Of a DNA stretch of 56,778 nucleotides, positions 17,900-26,981 are shown piece after piece. The notes beneath the pieces are model-generated. The model ran no database searches, was not told the DNA's origin, and worked only from the letters and a program-made list of their open reading frames with translations. How positions within the stretch are numbered: position 1 is the stretch's first letter; each line of letters begins with the position of its first letter. Made by a program: the position numbers and the translations under genes. The DNA is from a virus: the IMG/VR virus record IMGVR_UViG_3300020027_000010, positions 1 through 56,778 of that record; one strand, given 5' to 3'.

Positions 17900-18564
17900 T
17901 CGGTTTAAATCCATTACGAACGAAAGTGTTGATCACTACAGATGAAGTGATCTTTCATGCCTCCATGGATCACCAGGTGGATCCCAGGATAATTCTGCAG
18001 TCCATCATCATAGCAGAAAGGCGTCTGGTCAAACCGGTCATCGGAGCTACTCTATACGATCAGCTCATCGAAGCCAAGAACAAGGTTGTGACCTCGGCCA
18101 ACAAAGCCGGCCTGGAAACAGACCTCAATGCCGGCCGTGGTTCCAACCGGGACGCCATCGTCTTGCAAGAAGGCGACTTGGTGAATTCCGACTCCTACCT
18201 GTCAGCCGCTCAGCAATTTCTCTGGACTGAGCACCTGCACAAGATCACCGCGGAGTGCGTGTATTATGTCGCCCTTCCAGTTAATCGGGCAAGGTTCACT
18301 GCAAAGGGTGTTGAGAAGAATAATCCAGACAACATCGGCAGTAGTAGTGGATCCACCTCGATCGGGATGGGTGAGCTCAAATACCTGATGGATAAAACCA
18401 TGTTTACCAGAATGAATCCACTGGTCGAGGACATGATTAATTACCTGGTGAGTGTGCGGTTTTCAGGATTCGATTTACAAACCACTCAACCAATCCGAGG
18501 CCGCACTGGCATTTCACTGAATATGTATGACGATGATGACGAAAAAGGATGCTCATGGAACTGA
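17896..18564 (+). CDS. Head completion / connector protein (DUF6712-like)
   Basis: 222 residues, helical, overlapping the portal by 4 bases. The segments ILQSIIIAERRLVKPVIGATLYDQL and FLWTEHLHKITAECVYYVALPVN match a pattern I associate with DUF6712-type connector proteins of Bacteroidota phages; they would form the ring below the portal. A Gly/Ser-rich loop lies near residues 140-155. Connector function is inferred from position and helical pattern. Confidence 0.55.
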   Translation: MIGLNPLRTKVLITTDEVIFHASMDHQVDPRIILQSIIIAERRLVKPVIGATLYDQLIEAKNKVVTSANKAGLETDLNAGRGSNRDAIVLQEGDLVNSDSYLSAAQQFLWTEHLHKITAECVYYVALPVNRARFTAKGVEKNNPDNIGSSSGSTSIGMGELKYLMDKTMFTRMNPLVEDMINYLVSVRFSGFDLQTTQPIRGRTGISLNMYDDDDEKGCSWN

Positions 18565-18818
18565 GAAACATTGCCGAAGGATGGGCAAAGAGCCTTCGCC
18601 TGGTTAAGATCAGTCAGGCAAACCGGGAGCTCGCGGTGAAAAGAGTGGGGATCTGTGTTGAATGTCCGCATGCAAAGGAACATTGGCTCAAAAAATTCAT
18701 CGATGGGATGCTCAAGCGAGATGAGATCGGATCAGGGATTGGCTGCGAGTTGTGCGGCTGCCCGATAAATGAAAAAGCTTTAGTAACAGAAGAAAAATGC
18801 CCTGACGGGCGCTGGTGA
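18549..18818 (+). CDS. Small Cys-rich, probably zinc-binding protein
   Basis: 89 residues. Cysteines occur as VGICVEC near residues 34-38 and IGCELCGCPI near 66-73, with a further Cys at about 84 and a His in between, a probable zinc-ribbon-like site. Overlaps the connector gene by 16 bases; a second start at 18555 is equally possible. Role unknown; it may be a small head-tail junction or regulatory factor. Confidence 0.6.
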   Translation: MLMELRNIAEGWAKSLRLVKISQANRELAVKRVGICVECPHAKEHWLKKFIDGMLKRDEIGSGIGCELCGCPINEKALVTEEKCPDGRW

Positions 18819-18819
18819 T

Positions 18820-19128
18820 ATGCCTCCATTCATGATAGGTCAGTGTTGCACGGATCAGATCCTGGCTCCAGAAGTGGATCCCCAGGAAGACATCTCGGGC
18901 AAAAACGAGATTGTCACGTTTGACAATGTGGCCCTGCTCGTGCTTGCCTGGACAGCAGATCGCAAAGCAAGGTTCGGAAACGCCGGTGCATTCTTCGTGG
19001 AGATCCAGGGACCTGATGGCAAGTATCGGGATTCCAAAGTGGAGATCTCGCCTAACGACATCCTGGACACAACACAATACACATTTGATTTTGGCGGTCT
19101 GGCCACTGGCCGGGTCACCATCACATAA
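18820..19128 (+). CDS. Hypothetical structural-module protein
   Basis: 102 residues, beta-rich, starting one base after the previous stop. Strands such as EIVTFDNVALLVLAWTADRKARF and FFVEIQGPDGKYRD suggest a small beta-sandwich. No membrane segment. It stands between connector-type genes and the first tailspike, so it may be an adaptor for the fibre cluster. Not identified. Confidence 0.6.
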   Translation: MPPFMIGQCCTDQILAPEVDPQEDISGKNEIVTFDNVALLVLAWTADRKARFGNAGAFFVEIQGPDGKYRDSKVEISPNDILDTTQYTFDFGGLATGRVTIT

Positions 19129-19137
19129 AAATATTTT

Positions 19138-19338
19138 ATGCCAGATCCAACCGTTGGTGAACTCAGGTACGATAAAGTGATTATCAGAAAGCAAGGGGGA
19201 AATGCCGAGCTGCAGATATTGAACAGCACCCGTGATGTCGCCGGATTTCTGTACAACCTCGGCGATGGCCTGACAGAATTCAGGGAAGCAGACGGAATGG
19301 GAGGCGACGACCAGGTATTCATTGATCCATATTTTTAA
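19138..19338 (+). CDS. Small hypothetical protein before tailspike genes
   Basis: 66 residues in a compact beta pattern (GELRYDKVIIRKQGGNAELQ, VAGFLYNLGDGLTEF). It has no Cys and no hydrophobic helix. The gene lies 9 bases after its neighbour and 3 before the 847-residue spike, so it is probably co-transcribed with it. Function unknown. Confidence 0.55.
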   Translation: MPDPTVGELRYDKVIIRKQGGNAELQILNSTRDVAGFLYNLGDGLTEFREADGMGGDDQVFIDPYF

Positions 19339-19341
19339 ACT

Positions 19342-21885
19342 ATGGCAACCAGCAAGACTAAATATGGAACCAAAAGCCGCGGCACATATGCTGAGGTAGA
19401 TCCTTCTACAGCTGTGGCTGGACCTTACGTCCGGGCTGATGGTGATCTAAGGCAACAACTGATCATTACCGGCGAACTCAACGCTGAGCAATGTGGCGTC
19501 TACCCATCGAATACCGGAGCTGCAAATGTTGCTGCTTTGAATAGTGCACTTGCCAGAACAGATATACATGTCATCGTTTTCAATAATCCGAAAGGGGCAA
19601 GCTATCCAATTGCCGGAGCCACCGCGGTGACTGTTCCTTATGGGAAACAGTTAAAATTCAGGCCCGGGAACCTACTCTCCGGAACAGGTTCCATCGTGTT
19701 TGAAGAAAATCTCCCCGCTGCGGAACCATTTCCAATTTTCGCCAGCACCCTCTCTACCCGGATCAACACGGGTAGGATGACGCAAATAGTGATCTATCCG
19801 GAATGGTGGGGCGCTCGCTCATTGTGGCAACCTGAAAGATCAATGACGGTGGCAAGTCTGGCTGCCCTCAATAATATTGATAGTACTGTCGCCATTCAGA
19901 AGATGATTGATTCACTGTACACGTATTCATTCTTCGATACCCCTGGCCAGGTTGCAGCCAAGATCATTCTGTCCGGGATTTACGGAATTTCCGACCAAAT
20001 CAATCTCTACTTCTTTTACGGAACATTTAAGGGCGTTTCACAAATCGGAAGAAGCGGTTCAGGCTTCCGCTGGCTGGTAAATGCTACCTCCAATGATACC
20101 AAGGTGATGTTTAAGTGCCATGGTTGTGAGGGGCTCGAATGGAATACACTTTCCTTCTGGGGATACCGCGATGTTGAACCGGAAAAACAATTGAAGGCCA
20201 TTATACTACCAGTTCTTGATTCGGAAATTGATCCCGCGATGTCGCAACGCCGGCACCGTTTTATCAACGTAAACTTCGGTGATCCCACAGGGCATTTTAG
20301 CAACAGCAGCACCGAGGAGCAGGCTATCACTGCGCCCTATTTCGCAAAAGCGGCTATCAAAACTGAAGGTAATGCCGGTGAGAATGGTTACGTTAATGGC
20401 AACAACGATTTTTTCCAATTTCAAAATGTTCAATTCTACAATGTTCAACGAGGAATTTGGAACCGTCAAAGCCAGGCCGTTAACTGGAACCTCGAAAACT
20501 GCCAGGCCGGCGTCATAGAGTGGGTATTACAATTTGATTTCGGTGGAAACATCTACGTAAACAAATTCTTCATGGAAGGCTATGCTGTGGAGCAAGGTTT
20601 CCTAAATCTTCTGGGAAGCAGTAATGAATATTTCTTTGGTCAATTCGAGAAGGTTTCGATGGAAGATATCAAGGGAACTCATTTTGTAAACGCAGAGGCC
20701 TCCTTTGATCTTCGGTTCCGGGACTGCAGTATCTCCTTTGCGCGCAGCGTTGGTGATGTCAGGCCAATTTATCTGTGCCAGTACAGCGGCGGGGGATCCA
20801 TCAGCAACTTATGTTTTGATGGCGGATCCATTCATGACGTGCGCGGTTTTTTTGGAGCTGACGTGCAACCAGGTTCGGTGATGCAGATTTCTTTCGAAGA
20901 TGACACTGTAGGGGTTTTGAATACTTCCTTTGAGAACAAAACTGAAGGAACGGGGTTCAAGCACCTGGTTATCAACAGGCCGATTGGCAATTCCTTAATC
21001 AACATATCCCTGGATGCGTTTGAGAGGTATAATCTAAATTCCTTCGATGATTATGGAACCAATTATGGATTCAAAAAAATTAAGCGAATCGTTCATCATT
21101 ATGATACCATTTGGGACGATTACCCTTCCGATCAACTTCCCCTTCGTGATCTGATCAGGGATATCGGAGGCAAAGACGAGTACCAGCAAAATAATAAGGC
21201 CTTTGTTCTCGGAGAAGTCGGAAAAAGCCCTTCGGTGAAAACAAAAGTGGACTCTTTCGCTCACCTTACCGCTGAGAGTGCGCACGTCATTGAAATTTCA
21301 GACTTTTTTCCACCTTACCAAACTATCCTGGGTGTGGGACTGAGTCACCAGGAGCAGTTGTTTACACTTGCTGAGGACAGAGATAACAATTCCGCGCATA
21401 TCGGTATCGGTGACCAATATGACCGGTTTAGATGGGGGTTTAAACCCGTAGGTGCAAACCACTTTTACGACTTCACGCAGCGGGCTAAGGCACCGTCAAT
21501 GACTAGTGTCATCTATGATAAACCTGAGTCATTATTTCTGTCGGCTTTCTGCATGAGCCCGGATGATGCTACCCTTATTGATAATATTTTGATTCTTGTT
21601 AACCCCTGGTTTGTAGAAAGCGATGAAGGAAAGGTCTTCGAGTTTTTGGAGGGCGAACTGACTGGTCTGGAAATGACGGTCATCAATTTCATCGACTCTA
21701 CCCATGTTGAAGTGACGGCTTCTATGTTTTCAACTAGTTACCCAGCCGCAATTATTCAACAAATTGATTGGATCGACGATAAAGCCATCGTCCTGACACT
21801 GTATTCTCAGCAAGGCAACTATAACGAAGTGATTCCCGGGGGTAGATATGCCAATTGGTTTAATGAATTACCCATCATCACATGA
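19342..21885 (+). CDS. Beta-helix tailspike protein (847 aa)
   Basis: 847 residues. Residues about 45-75 (LNAEQCGVYPSNTGAANVAALNSALA) have the 'pectate-lyase-like' start common to tailspikes. Residues about 200-560 carry repeated short strands with aromatic stacks (FQNVQFYNVQRGIW, NLENCQAG, LRFRDCSISFARS, ISNLCFDGGSI), typical of right-handed beta-helices. The C-terminal 250 residues look like a separate receptor-binding or trimerisation domain. Such spikes bind or cleave surface polysaccharide. No catalytic residues can be assigned. Its stop overlaps the next ATG by 4 bases. Confidence 0.75.
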   Translation: MATSKTKYGTKSRGTYAEVDPSTAVAGPYVRADGDLRQQLIITGELNAEQCGVYPSNTGAANVAALNSALARTDIHVIVFNNPKGASYPIAGATAVTVPYGKQLKFRPGNLLSGTGSIVFEENLPAAEPFPIFASTLSTRINTGRMTQIVIYPEWWGARSLWQPERSMTVASLAALNNIDSTVAIQKMIDSLYTYSFFDTPGQVAAKIILSGIYGISDQINLYFFYGTFKGVSQIGRSGSGFRWLVNATSNDTKVMFKCHGCEGLEWNTLSFWGYRDVEPEKQLKAIILPVLDSEIDPAMSQRRHRFINVNFGDPTGHFSNSSTEEQAITAPYFAKAAIKTEGNAGENGYVNGNNDFFQFQNVQFYNVQRGIWNRQSQAVNWNLENCQAGVIEWVLQFDFGGNIYVNKFFMEGYAVEQGFLNLLGSSNEYFFGQFEKVSMEDIKGTHFVNAEASFDLRFRDCSISFARSVGDVRPIYLCQYSGGGSISNLCFDGGSIHDVRGFFGADVQPGSVMQISFEDDTVGVLNTSFENKTEGTGFKHLVINRPIGNSLINISLDAFERYNLNSFDDYGTNYGFKKIKRIVHHYDTIWDDYPSDQLPLRDLIRDIGGKDEYQQNNKAFVLGEVGKSPSVKTKVDSFAHLTAESAHVIEISDFFPPYQTILGVGLSHQEQLFTLAEDRDNNSAHIGIGDQYDRFRWGFKPVGANHFYDFTQRAKAPSMTSVIYDKPESLFLSAFCMSPDDATLIDNILILVNPWFVESDEGKVFEFLEGELTGLEMTVINFIDSTHVEVTASMFSTSYPAAIIQQIDWIDDKAIVLTLYSQQGNYNEVIPGGRYANWFNELPIIT

Positions 21886-24689
21886 GGCGCATCCTACCAA
21901 AAGATAATTTTGAAGTCTACCAGAGTCCTTTTGAACTCCGCAAGATCATTAATTATGAAAAACGGAAGACTTATGTTATCGGTAAGGGCAAATTCAAAGG
22001 AGCCTGGTACCATGATCCAACTGATACCACCAGTGACGACAACCTGGGATTGGTATTGGTCAATGCCGCTGACGAAAGGCTTAGGAGAATTGTTACTGAT
22101 TCAGTAAACAACCAGTGGTTTGGCGGAGCGGAAGTTTTCTTTTCAAGCGCGGCGGCGGCCAACGCAGCCATTCCGGAAGATTTCAGATTCCAAGGACTCT
22201 CGCTATTAGCGGATGATGGTTCAAGTGTAACTGAGTATTGGTATCGGGATGGAATTGAGGACGAAGATCTTGTAGTTAAGTCTTCCGGCGAAGGCGGATC
22301 TTCCACATTCGAAGGATTGACTGACCGACCACCGTCTGAAGCGAATCAATATTTCAGAAGAAATGGCACTAATGACGGAACCGTCTTCACGTATCTGGAG
22401 TATGGCCGTCAGGTTGTCTCCACCGCTGCCGATACGGTATTGGCGGGTGTTGAAGTGGTGATCTGCAATTACAACACCGCCCCTGTAGCGTTGACCATGC
22501 GACCTGTTGCCGAATGGGAAAACAGGAAACTTACCATCATCAATATTGCAGCAGATGAATCCATCGGGTTAATCGAAGCTGACGAGATATTTCCGGGTCA
22601 TTCAGGTACTGTGCCGCCAATGACGGCATATACTTTTTTCAGTGATGGCACATATGCATACCTGGAATCCACCAGTGCTGTGGGGGATGGGGAAGGACCG
22701 GCAGCTGATGGTTCTGAGACCAAAATAGACGTTGTTGAGGACTCAGGACTTCTCATTGACGGCAGTGGTACAATCGGCGATCCTTACATCCTGGATCTCG
22801 ATTTTGATCCTTCGGATGTAACTCAAACCCACTATGCTGCAGGAGTCAACGTCAATTTCAGTGACGCAGATGGTACCGCCCTGGATCCGATCGTTGTTTC
22901 AGCAGTCCTTGGAGGATCCGGTAACATACTCAAAGGCTTAAATATTGAGGCCTATGGCGGTGTTGCCAATTATTCAAGTGTCGGCACGGTCATGGGTGGC
23001 ACAAACAATAGTCCAGCACTCACTGCAATGATCGCTGCGGCTGCAGATGGACAGTTGATCGTGATCCCGCATGGACGGTGGTATTTTGCATCTACTGTAA
23101 TCATTCCGGCATCAAAAAGGGTCAATTTGTTAGTGCTTGGCGATGTCTTTTGCTTAAACGGCTTTTTACAATGGGCACCACTGAGCATCATAGGGCACGA
23201 GGTTAGAATTAAAGGAGCGGGATACGGCAAGCTCGGCCTCACGGGCTTCACTAAGGCTGATTTTGACAATGGCACGGGTATGAATGCCACGAGCGGCACC
23301 GGTGTTAAATGGTCTAGCCTTACCAGCAATTTCATCGAGTTCAACGACACTCATCATTCGCTGGTCCAGATGGGTTATGTCGCAGGCTTCAATGCTGCAT
23401 TTTGCCACAACGCAGGCGGCACAGCAAACCATGGAGGTCAGGAAAATACAATTCAGTTCAACTACCTGCGCGAAAACACTTATGGCATCTTGCTGAAGTC
23501 ACTAGATGGCGGAAGCTATTGCGATAAACACACTTTCTCTGGAATAGATGGCGGCATCGGTCGTGTCGGTGGCCATTACGCTATCTATATTGATGGCTAT
23601 ACGACCGAAACCGGCGCATTCACAGCCAACACCTGGGATAATGTATTAATCGAGTTGGCTGATTATGGCATTAAGGCCAGGGGAAGGTTTCAATACAACG
23701 ACTTCACCAACTTCAAGTTTGAGGGTGGGCCGAATACTGGCGTCTTCAGTAATGAATTTGTGGACTTTGGCACAGGCTTGTCAACGGTTCCCGGCGGTGC
23801 ACCCCCTTTAGGCAACAAGTTTACAAATGTTGAATATTTTTACCTGAAGTGGATGACAAAAATGGGCTTGGGCACGATGTTCACCAATACGCCTATTTTC
23901 CACAGATTTGGACCCAGCAGCGTTGCATACATGGGCTGTGGCGCCTTGCAAGGTCGCACACCCGGACGTATCACCGTAATCAGCGGTCTGGATATACCCT
24001 CCCACTACTATGTCGAGTGGCCAGCAAATGTTGATTTTATCAACTATACGAAAAATGGCATTCTCACTCGTTGGGATGGTGTGAATCTACTGACACCCTG
24101 GGGAGGCACGGTAGGATCTTCGCAGTGGAGCAATGTAGTTGGTGGTATCGAGTATCTGAACAAGGTGAAAGTCGGCGGTAATGCCGGTGTTCCTTCTGCT
24201 TACTTGCATCTGTTTCACAAAAACACAGCAGGGACTGCAAACTCTGGCCAGCTCAAGCTACAGGAAGGACCGATACTTAGCAACCCTGAAAACGGGTTGA
24301 TAGAAAATGATGGCTGGGAATTCTTTGCTACGACACAAAACACGAGAAAGAAACTTGTACTGGTTCCGGTAACAGGCAGTGCTGGTCAGGCAATTGTTCG
24401 AAACCCAATAAATAACGGATATGAGCACGCGACGATTCCAACCCTAGCAGCCAAAAACTATACTGCCAGCGCCCAAATTGATCCGGGTTATAATTATCAC
24501 GTTGCAACTCAAACCGCTGATGACCAAATAAATTTTTCGCTGCCAACCGCTGCCAGTGTAGGGCCAAGGATTTTTTTCGTCGTATCGGCTAATGCCTTTT
24601 TCTTTCGAGTTCAGGGTTCTTTTGTACCCGGCACTCAGCTTGTTATGCTCGTGTCAAATGGAACTACATGGTCAATTAAAAACGTGTAA
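21882..24689 (+). CDS. Beta-helix tail fibre/tailspike protein (935 aa)
   Basis: 935 residues, coupled to the 847-residue spike by a 4-base overlap. The first 300 residues are beta-sandwich-like adaptor regions (FQGLSLLADDGSSVTEYWYRDG is a virion-binding-type segment). Residues about 350-650 are a beta-helix (LNIEAYGGVANYSSVGTVMGG, then VNLLVLGDVFCLNGF, YLRENTYGILLKSLDGG). The last 150 residues contain a beta-rich domain ending in VSNGTTWSIKNV, a usual fibre end. It does not show the Asp/Glu sites I would need to call it an active lyase. Probable receptor-binding protein. Confidence 0.75.
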   Translation: MRRILPKDNFEVYQSPFELRKIINYEKRKTYVIGKGKFKGAWYHDPTDTTSDDNLGLVLVNAADERLRRIVTDSVNNQWFGGAEVFFSSAAAANAAIPEDFRFQGLSLLADDGSSVTEYWYRDGIEDEDLVVKSSGEGGSSTFEGLTDRPPSEANQYFRRNGTNDGTVFTYLEYGRQVVSTAADTVLAGVEVVICNYNTAPVALTMRPVAEWENRKLTIINIAADESIGLIEADEIFPGHSGTVPPMTAYTFFSDGTYAYLESTSAVGDGEGPAADGSETKIDVVEDSGLLIDGSGTIGDPYILDLDFDPSDVTQTHYAAGVNVNFSDADGTALDPIVVSAVLGGSGNILKGLNIEAYGGVANYSSVGTVMGGTNNSPALTAMIAAAADGQLIVIPHGRWYFASTVIIPASKRVNLLVLGDVFCLNGFLQWAPLSIIGHEVRIKGAGYGKLGLTGFTKADFDNGTGMNATSGTGVKWSSLTSNFIEFNDTHHSLVQMGYVAGFNAAFCHNAGGTANHGGQENTIQFNYLRENTYGILLKSLDGGSYCDKHTFSGIDGGIGRVGGHYAIYIDGYTTETGAFTANTWDNVLIELADYGIKARGRFQYNDFTNFKFEGGPNTGVFSNEFVDFGTGLSTVPGGAPPLGNKFTNVEYFYLKWMTKMGLGTMFTNTPIFHRFGPSSVAYMGCGALQGRTPGRITVISGLDIPSHYYVEWPANVDFINYTKNGILTRWDGVNLLTPWGGTVGSSQWSNVVGGIEYLNKVKVGGNAGVPSAYLHLFHKNTAGTANSGQLKLQEGPILSNPENGLIENDGWEFFATTQNTRKKLVLVPVTGSAGQAIVRNPINNGYEHATIPTLAAKNYTASAQIDPGYNYHVATQTADDQINFSLPTAASVGPRIFFVVSANAFFFRVQGSFVPGTQLVMLVSNGTTWSIKNV

Positions 24690-25526
24690 ATGAGCTATAC
24701 CAAATTTGTCGTCAATTCTGGCACCGGCTATAGCACAGCCAATAACATACCTATAGCCATAGGGCTGCATATCCCAACTCCGAATCCAAGCGGCACAAAA
24801 CCTGCGCTATGGATATGGCTACACGGAATTGGCGAGCGTGGAGCCAGGGGGAATCTGGGCGCGGGAGGAATAGACATTGTCCCGAATTACGGTACTCCAA
24901 AATTGATCAGAGCCGCTGGAGCGGAGATTCCGGCATATTTCCCGCCGCAAGGGATCGCAACTATAAAACACGCAGTCATGTTTGCGCAGTGCTCCTCAGA
25001 GTATGGCACCTGGCCGATGGCCTACCCGGACACTTGCATCAACTATGCGTATGCAAATCTGGCAAACCAGGTTGATCTTAACAGGATTTACCTTATCGGA
25101 CATTCTCTGGGTGGCGGCGGTGTTCTTCAGGCATACGGCTTTCAGTCAATACATACTCGTGTGGCAGCCTTTTTTGCGATTGCTCCCGGCTACATCGCTG
25201 CAACAAATTATTTGCAAATGGCTCAGTGGGGAGCACCTCTCTATGTGTATCATCACATTGCTGATGCGCTCGCGCCTATCTCTGTCGCTGACACCTTCAT
25301 TCGCAATCTGAATGCGCAGCGGCCGGCGACGCCATCGCAGTATTACAGATTCAACGCAAACACAGGTTCCCTTGATGCTCACTCCTGGGTTCGGGAGGCA
25401 GTATCAATCGATCTTACCGAAAACAGAAACATTTCTCAGACCAACGGAGATCAATGGTTCACCTACCCCAACATTTACAAAGCAGGGCTTATATACTCAC
25501 TTCCACGATTGCAAAGAGTAGCGTAA
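24690..25526 (+). CDS. Alpha/beta hydrolase, esterase/deacetylase type
   Basis: 278 residues. The oxyanion loop WLHGIGERG (43-51), the nucleophile elbow GHSLGG with Ser139, a likely acid Asp192 (HHIADALAP) and a late His231 (DAHSW) make a complete alpha/beta-hydrolase triad. No signal peptide, so it is probably a virion enzyme or acts in the cytoplasm. It starts immediately after the second tailspike stop. Phage esterases of this place usually deacetylate capsule or O-antigen before or during adsorption; the substrate here is unknown. A second, different esterase is encoded at 27761. Confidence 0.8.
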   Translation: MSYTKFVVNSGTGYSTANNIPIAIGLHIPTPNPSGTKPALWIWLHGIGERGARGNLGAGGIDIVPNYGTPKLIRAAGAEIPAYFPPQGIATIKHAVMFAQCSSEYGTWPMAYPDTCINYAYANLANQVDLNRIYLIGHSLGGGGVLQAYGFQSIHTRVAAFFAIAPGYIAATNYLQMAQWGAPLYVYHHIADALAPISVADTFIRNLNAQRPATPSQYYRFNANTGSLDAHSWVREAVSIDLTENRNISQTNGDQWFTYPNIYKAGLIYSLPRLQRVA

Positions 25527-25529
25527 GAC

Positions 25530-26042
25530 ATGGAACAACAAATGAAAAAAAAACGCAGAATCCTGATTCTTGAAGATGATGGGGAAGATCGTGAACTGAT
25601 GAAAATAGCCTTGGAAAAAGCTGAGTATAAAGACATGGAAGACTTCTGTTTTTATGCCGAAAGCAAGGCCCTACTCGAAGCCATTGACGAGAATTCCGAA
25701 ACATTAGTTTTAGATAACATGCTTTCTGAAGGTGGTAAAACGGGCCTCGATGTGCTTAAAGAAATAAAAAGTACCCATCCGTTCAGGTTGTTCTATCCGA
25801 TTATTATAAGCGGTCATATCACAGCAACAGAGAGCATCCAGTACCAAAAGAATGGAGCGAAAGATATTATTGAAAAAGACCGCGAAGGCACGTACCTGGA
25901 ATTAATAGAGTCGATTAAAGAAGGAGAAACTTATATCCGAAGTGAAAAAGAGAAAGCTCAGATAATCCAAAACCTTGAAGATTGGGCCAACGACCTACCG
26001 GATAGGATTAAAATACTCAAGAATGACAAACGAGCAGATTGA
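25530..26042 (+). CDS. Stand-alone response-regulator receiver (CheY-like) protein
   Basis: 170 residues. Receiver features: acidic pair Asp16-Asp17 in ILILEDDGED, phospho-acceptor Asp62 in LVLDNML, switch Ser94 in IIISGH and Lys116 in GAKDIIEKD, in the right order and spacing. After residue 125 only a helical tail follows, with no DNA-binding domain. Starts 4 bases after the esterase and overlaps the next gene by 20 bases, so it is part of the late lysis operon. No histidine kinase gene is visible in the window. It could hijack a host phosphorelay; this is inference. Confidence 0.85.
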   Translation: MEQQMKKKRRILILEDDGEDRELMKIALEKAEYKDMEDFCFYAESKALLEAIDENSETLVLDNMLSEGGKTGLDVLKEIKSTHPFRLFYPIIISGHITATESIQYQKNGAKDIIEKDREGTYLELIESIKEGETYIRSEKEKAQIIQNLEDWANDLPDRIKILKNDKRAD

Positions 26043-26370
26043 AGGGCTGTGGCGGCTTGGTCTTATGGTTCTTCCTCCCGTGGCGGCCTCTACGATCTGG
26101 TTAGTTACTCGCACCGTTTCGAGCCGGGACAAAGAGATTGCTAAAACTGTCGCCCAAAAAGATATTGAGGTGGCAAAGATTCAGGAGACGTCCACAGGAG
26201 CGAAGGTTGTCAAGGAACTAGTCACCCAGTATCAGGAGTTGACTAAAAGTGGTGATGACCTGGATAAAAAGATCGAGGAGGTGCAGAAAGAGTTCAGAAA
26301 TCAAATATCAGGATTGGCTCAGGAGATCAGGAATTACACATTAAATATTATTCAGGTACTTAAAAAGTGA
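26023..26370 (+). CDS. Membrane protein with coiled coil, lysis-cassette candidate
   Basis: 115 residues from the ATG at 26023 (a longer in-frame start at 25975 would overlap the receiver gene by more). One membrane segment at about residues 10-28 (LGLMVLPPVAASTIWLVT) followed by a long coiled coil (EIAKTVAQKDIEVAKIQ...EVQKEFRNQ). Single membrane helix plus coiled coil is compatible with an i-spanin-like or holin-accessory protein. It sits at the head of the lysis cluster. Not assigned to a family. Confidence 0.6.
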   Translation: MTNEQIEGLWRLGLMVLPPVAASTIWLVTRTVSSRDKEIAKTVAQKDIEVAKIQETSTGAKVVKELVTQYQELTKSGDDLDKKIEEVQKEFRNQISGLAQEIRNYTLNIIQVLKK

Positions 26371-26376
26371 CACATC

Positions 26377-26631
26377 ATGAATTTCTTTGACACCATTTTC
26401 AAGTACACCCGTGGGATCCTGGCTTTCATCATCGTGATTTTGACTTTTGCTTTTCTCTTTGCGCTGTTGGCCGTTAATATCCCCGAAAACAATAAGGATA
26501 TCCTCAACATCAGCGTGGGCTTCGTGCTCGGGGTGATCGGCACTGTAGCATCCTACTACTTCGGGACCTCCAAGGATAAGAGCGATAGTGATCAAAGCAA
26601 GATTTTCCCCAAAGAGCCACCTAACCCATGA
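26377..26631 (+). CDS. Holin candidate
   Basis: 84 residues with two membrane helices, about 13-33 (ILAFIIVILTFAFLFALLA) and 44-63 (ISVGFVLGVIGTVASYYF), then a charged hydrophilic tail. The motif YYFGTSKDKS after the second helix is often seen in small phage holins. Holins form membrane holes that release the endolysin. It precedes spanin-like and amidase genes, overlapping the next by 4 bases. Confidence 0.7.
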   Translation: MNFFDTIFKYTRGILAFIIVILTFAFLFALLAVNIPENNKDILNISVGFVLGVIGTVASYYFGTSKDKSDSDQSKIFPKEPPNP

Positions 26632-26981
26632 TCAATATCAACAATATCAATTGGAAGGGCTGGCTGCCATGGATGCTGCTGGCTGTAGCGGTCACTGCGA
26701 TTCTGCTCTTTGTTTTTCGCAAAGTCCCGCTACCTGGTGAAGATCCCGCTTATGAATACCTGCAGCATCAAAATGACAGCCTGTTAAACAAAAACTCGGA
26801 AATCCAGCATGCCTTTGAAGCGAGGAAAAAAACCGTGGACAGCCTGGAATATGTCGTAGACACCATTGACCGAAGAATAAAAATTGTCAAAGAAACTTAT
26901 GAAAAGAAGATACCTGTTTTTGATTCTTATACTCCTGAGCAGCTGGAGCGCTACCTCACAGAGCGATATGCTAAACCCTGA
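26628..26981 (+). CDS. Inner-membrane spanin-like protein (Rz-type candidate)
   Basis: 117 residues: one N-terminal membrane helix (WLPWMLLAVAVTAILLFVF) and a periplasmic coiled coil (LQHQNDSLLNKNSEIQHAF...VKETYEKK). This is the shape of an i-spanin. The gene directly precedes and overlaps (83 bases) a signal-peptide protein, as Rz/Rz1 pairs do. It lies two genes before the amidase. The role is inferred from topology and arrangement, not sequence homology. Confidence 0.55.
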   Translation: MININNINWKGWLPWMLLAVAVTAILLFVFRKVPLPGEDPAYEYLQHQNDSLLNKNSEIQHAFEARKKTVDSLEYVVDTIDRRIKIVKETYEKKIPVFDSYTPEQLERYLTERYAKP

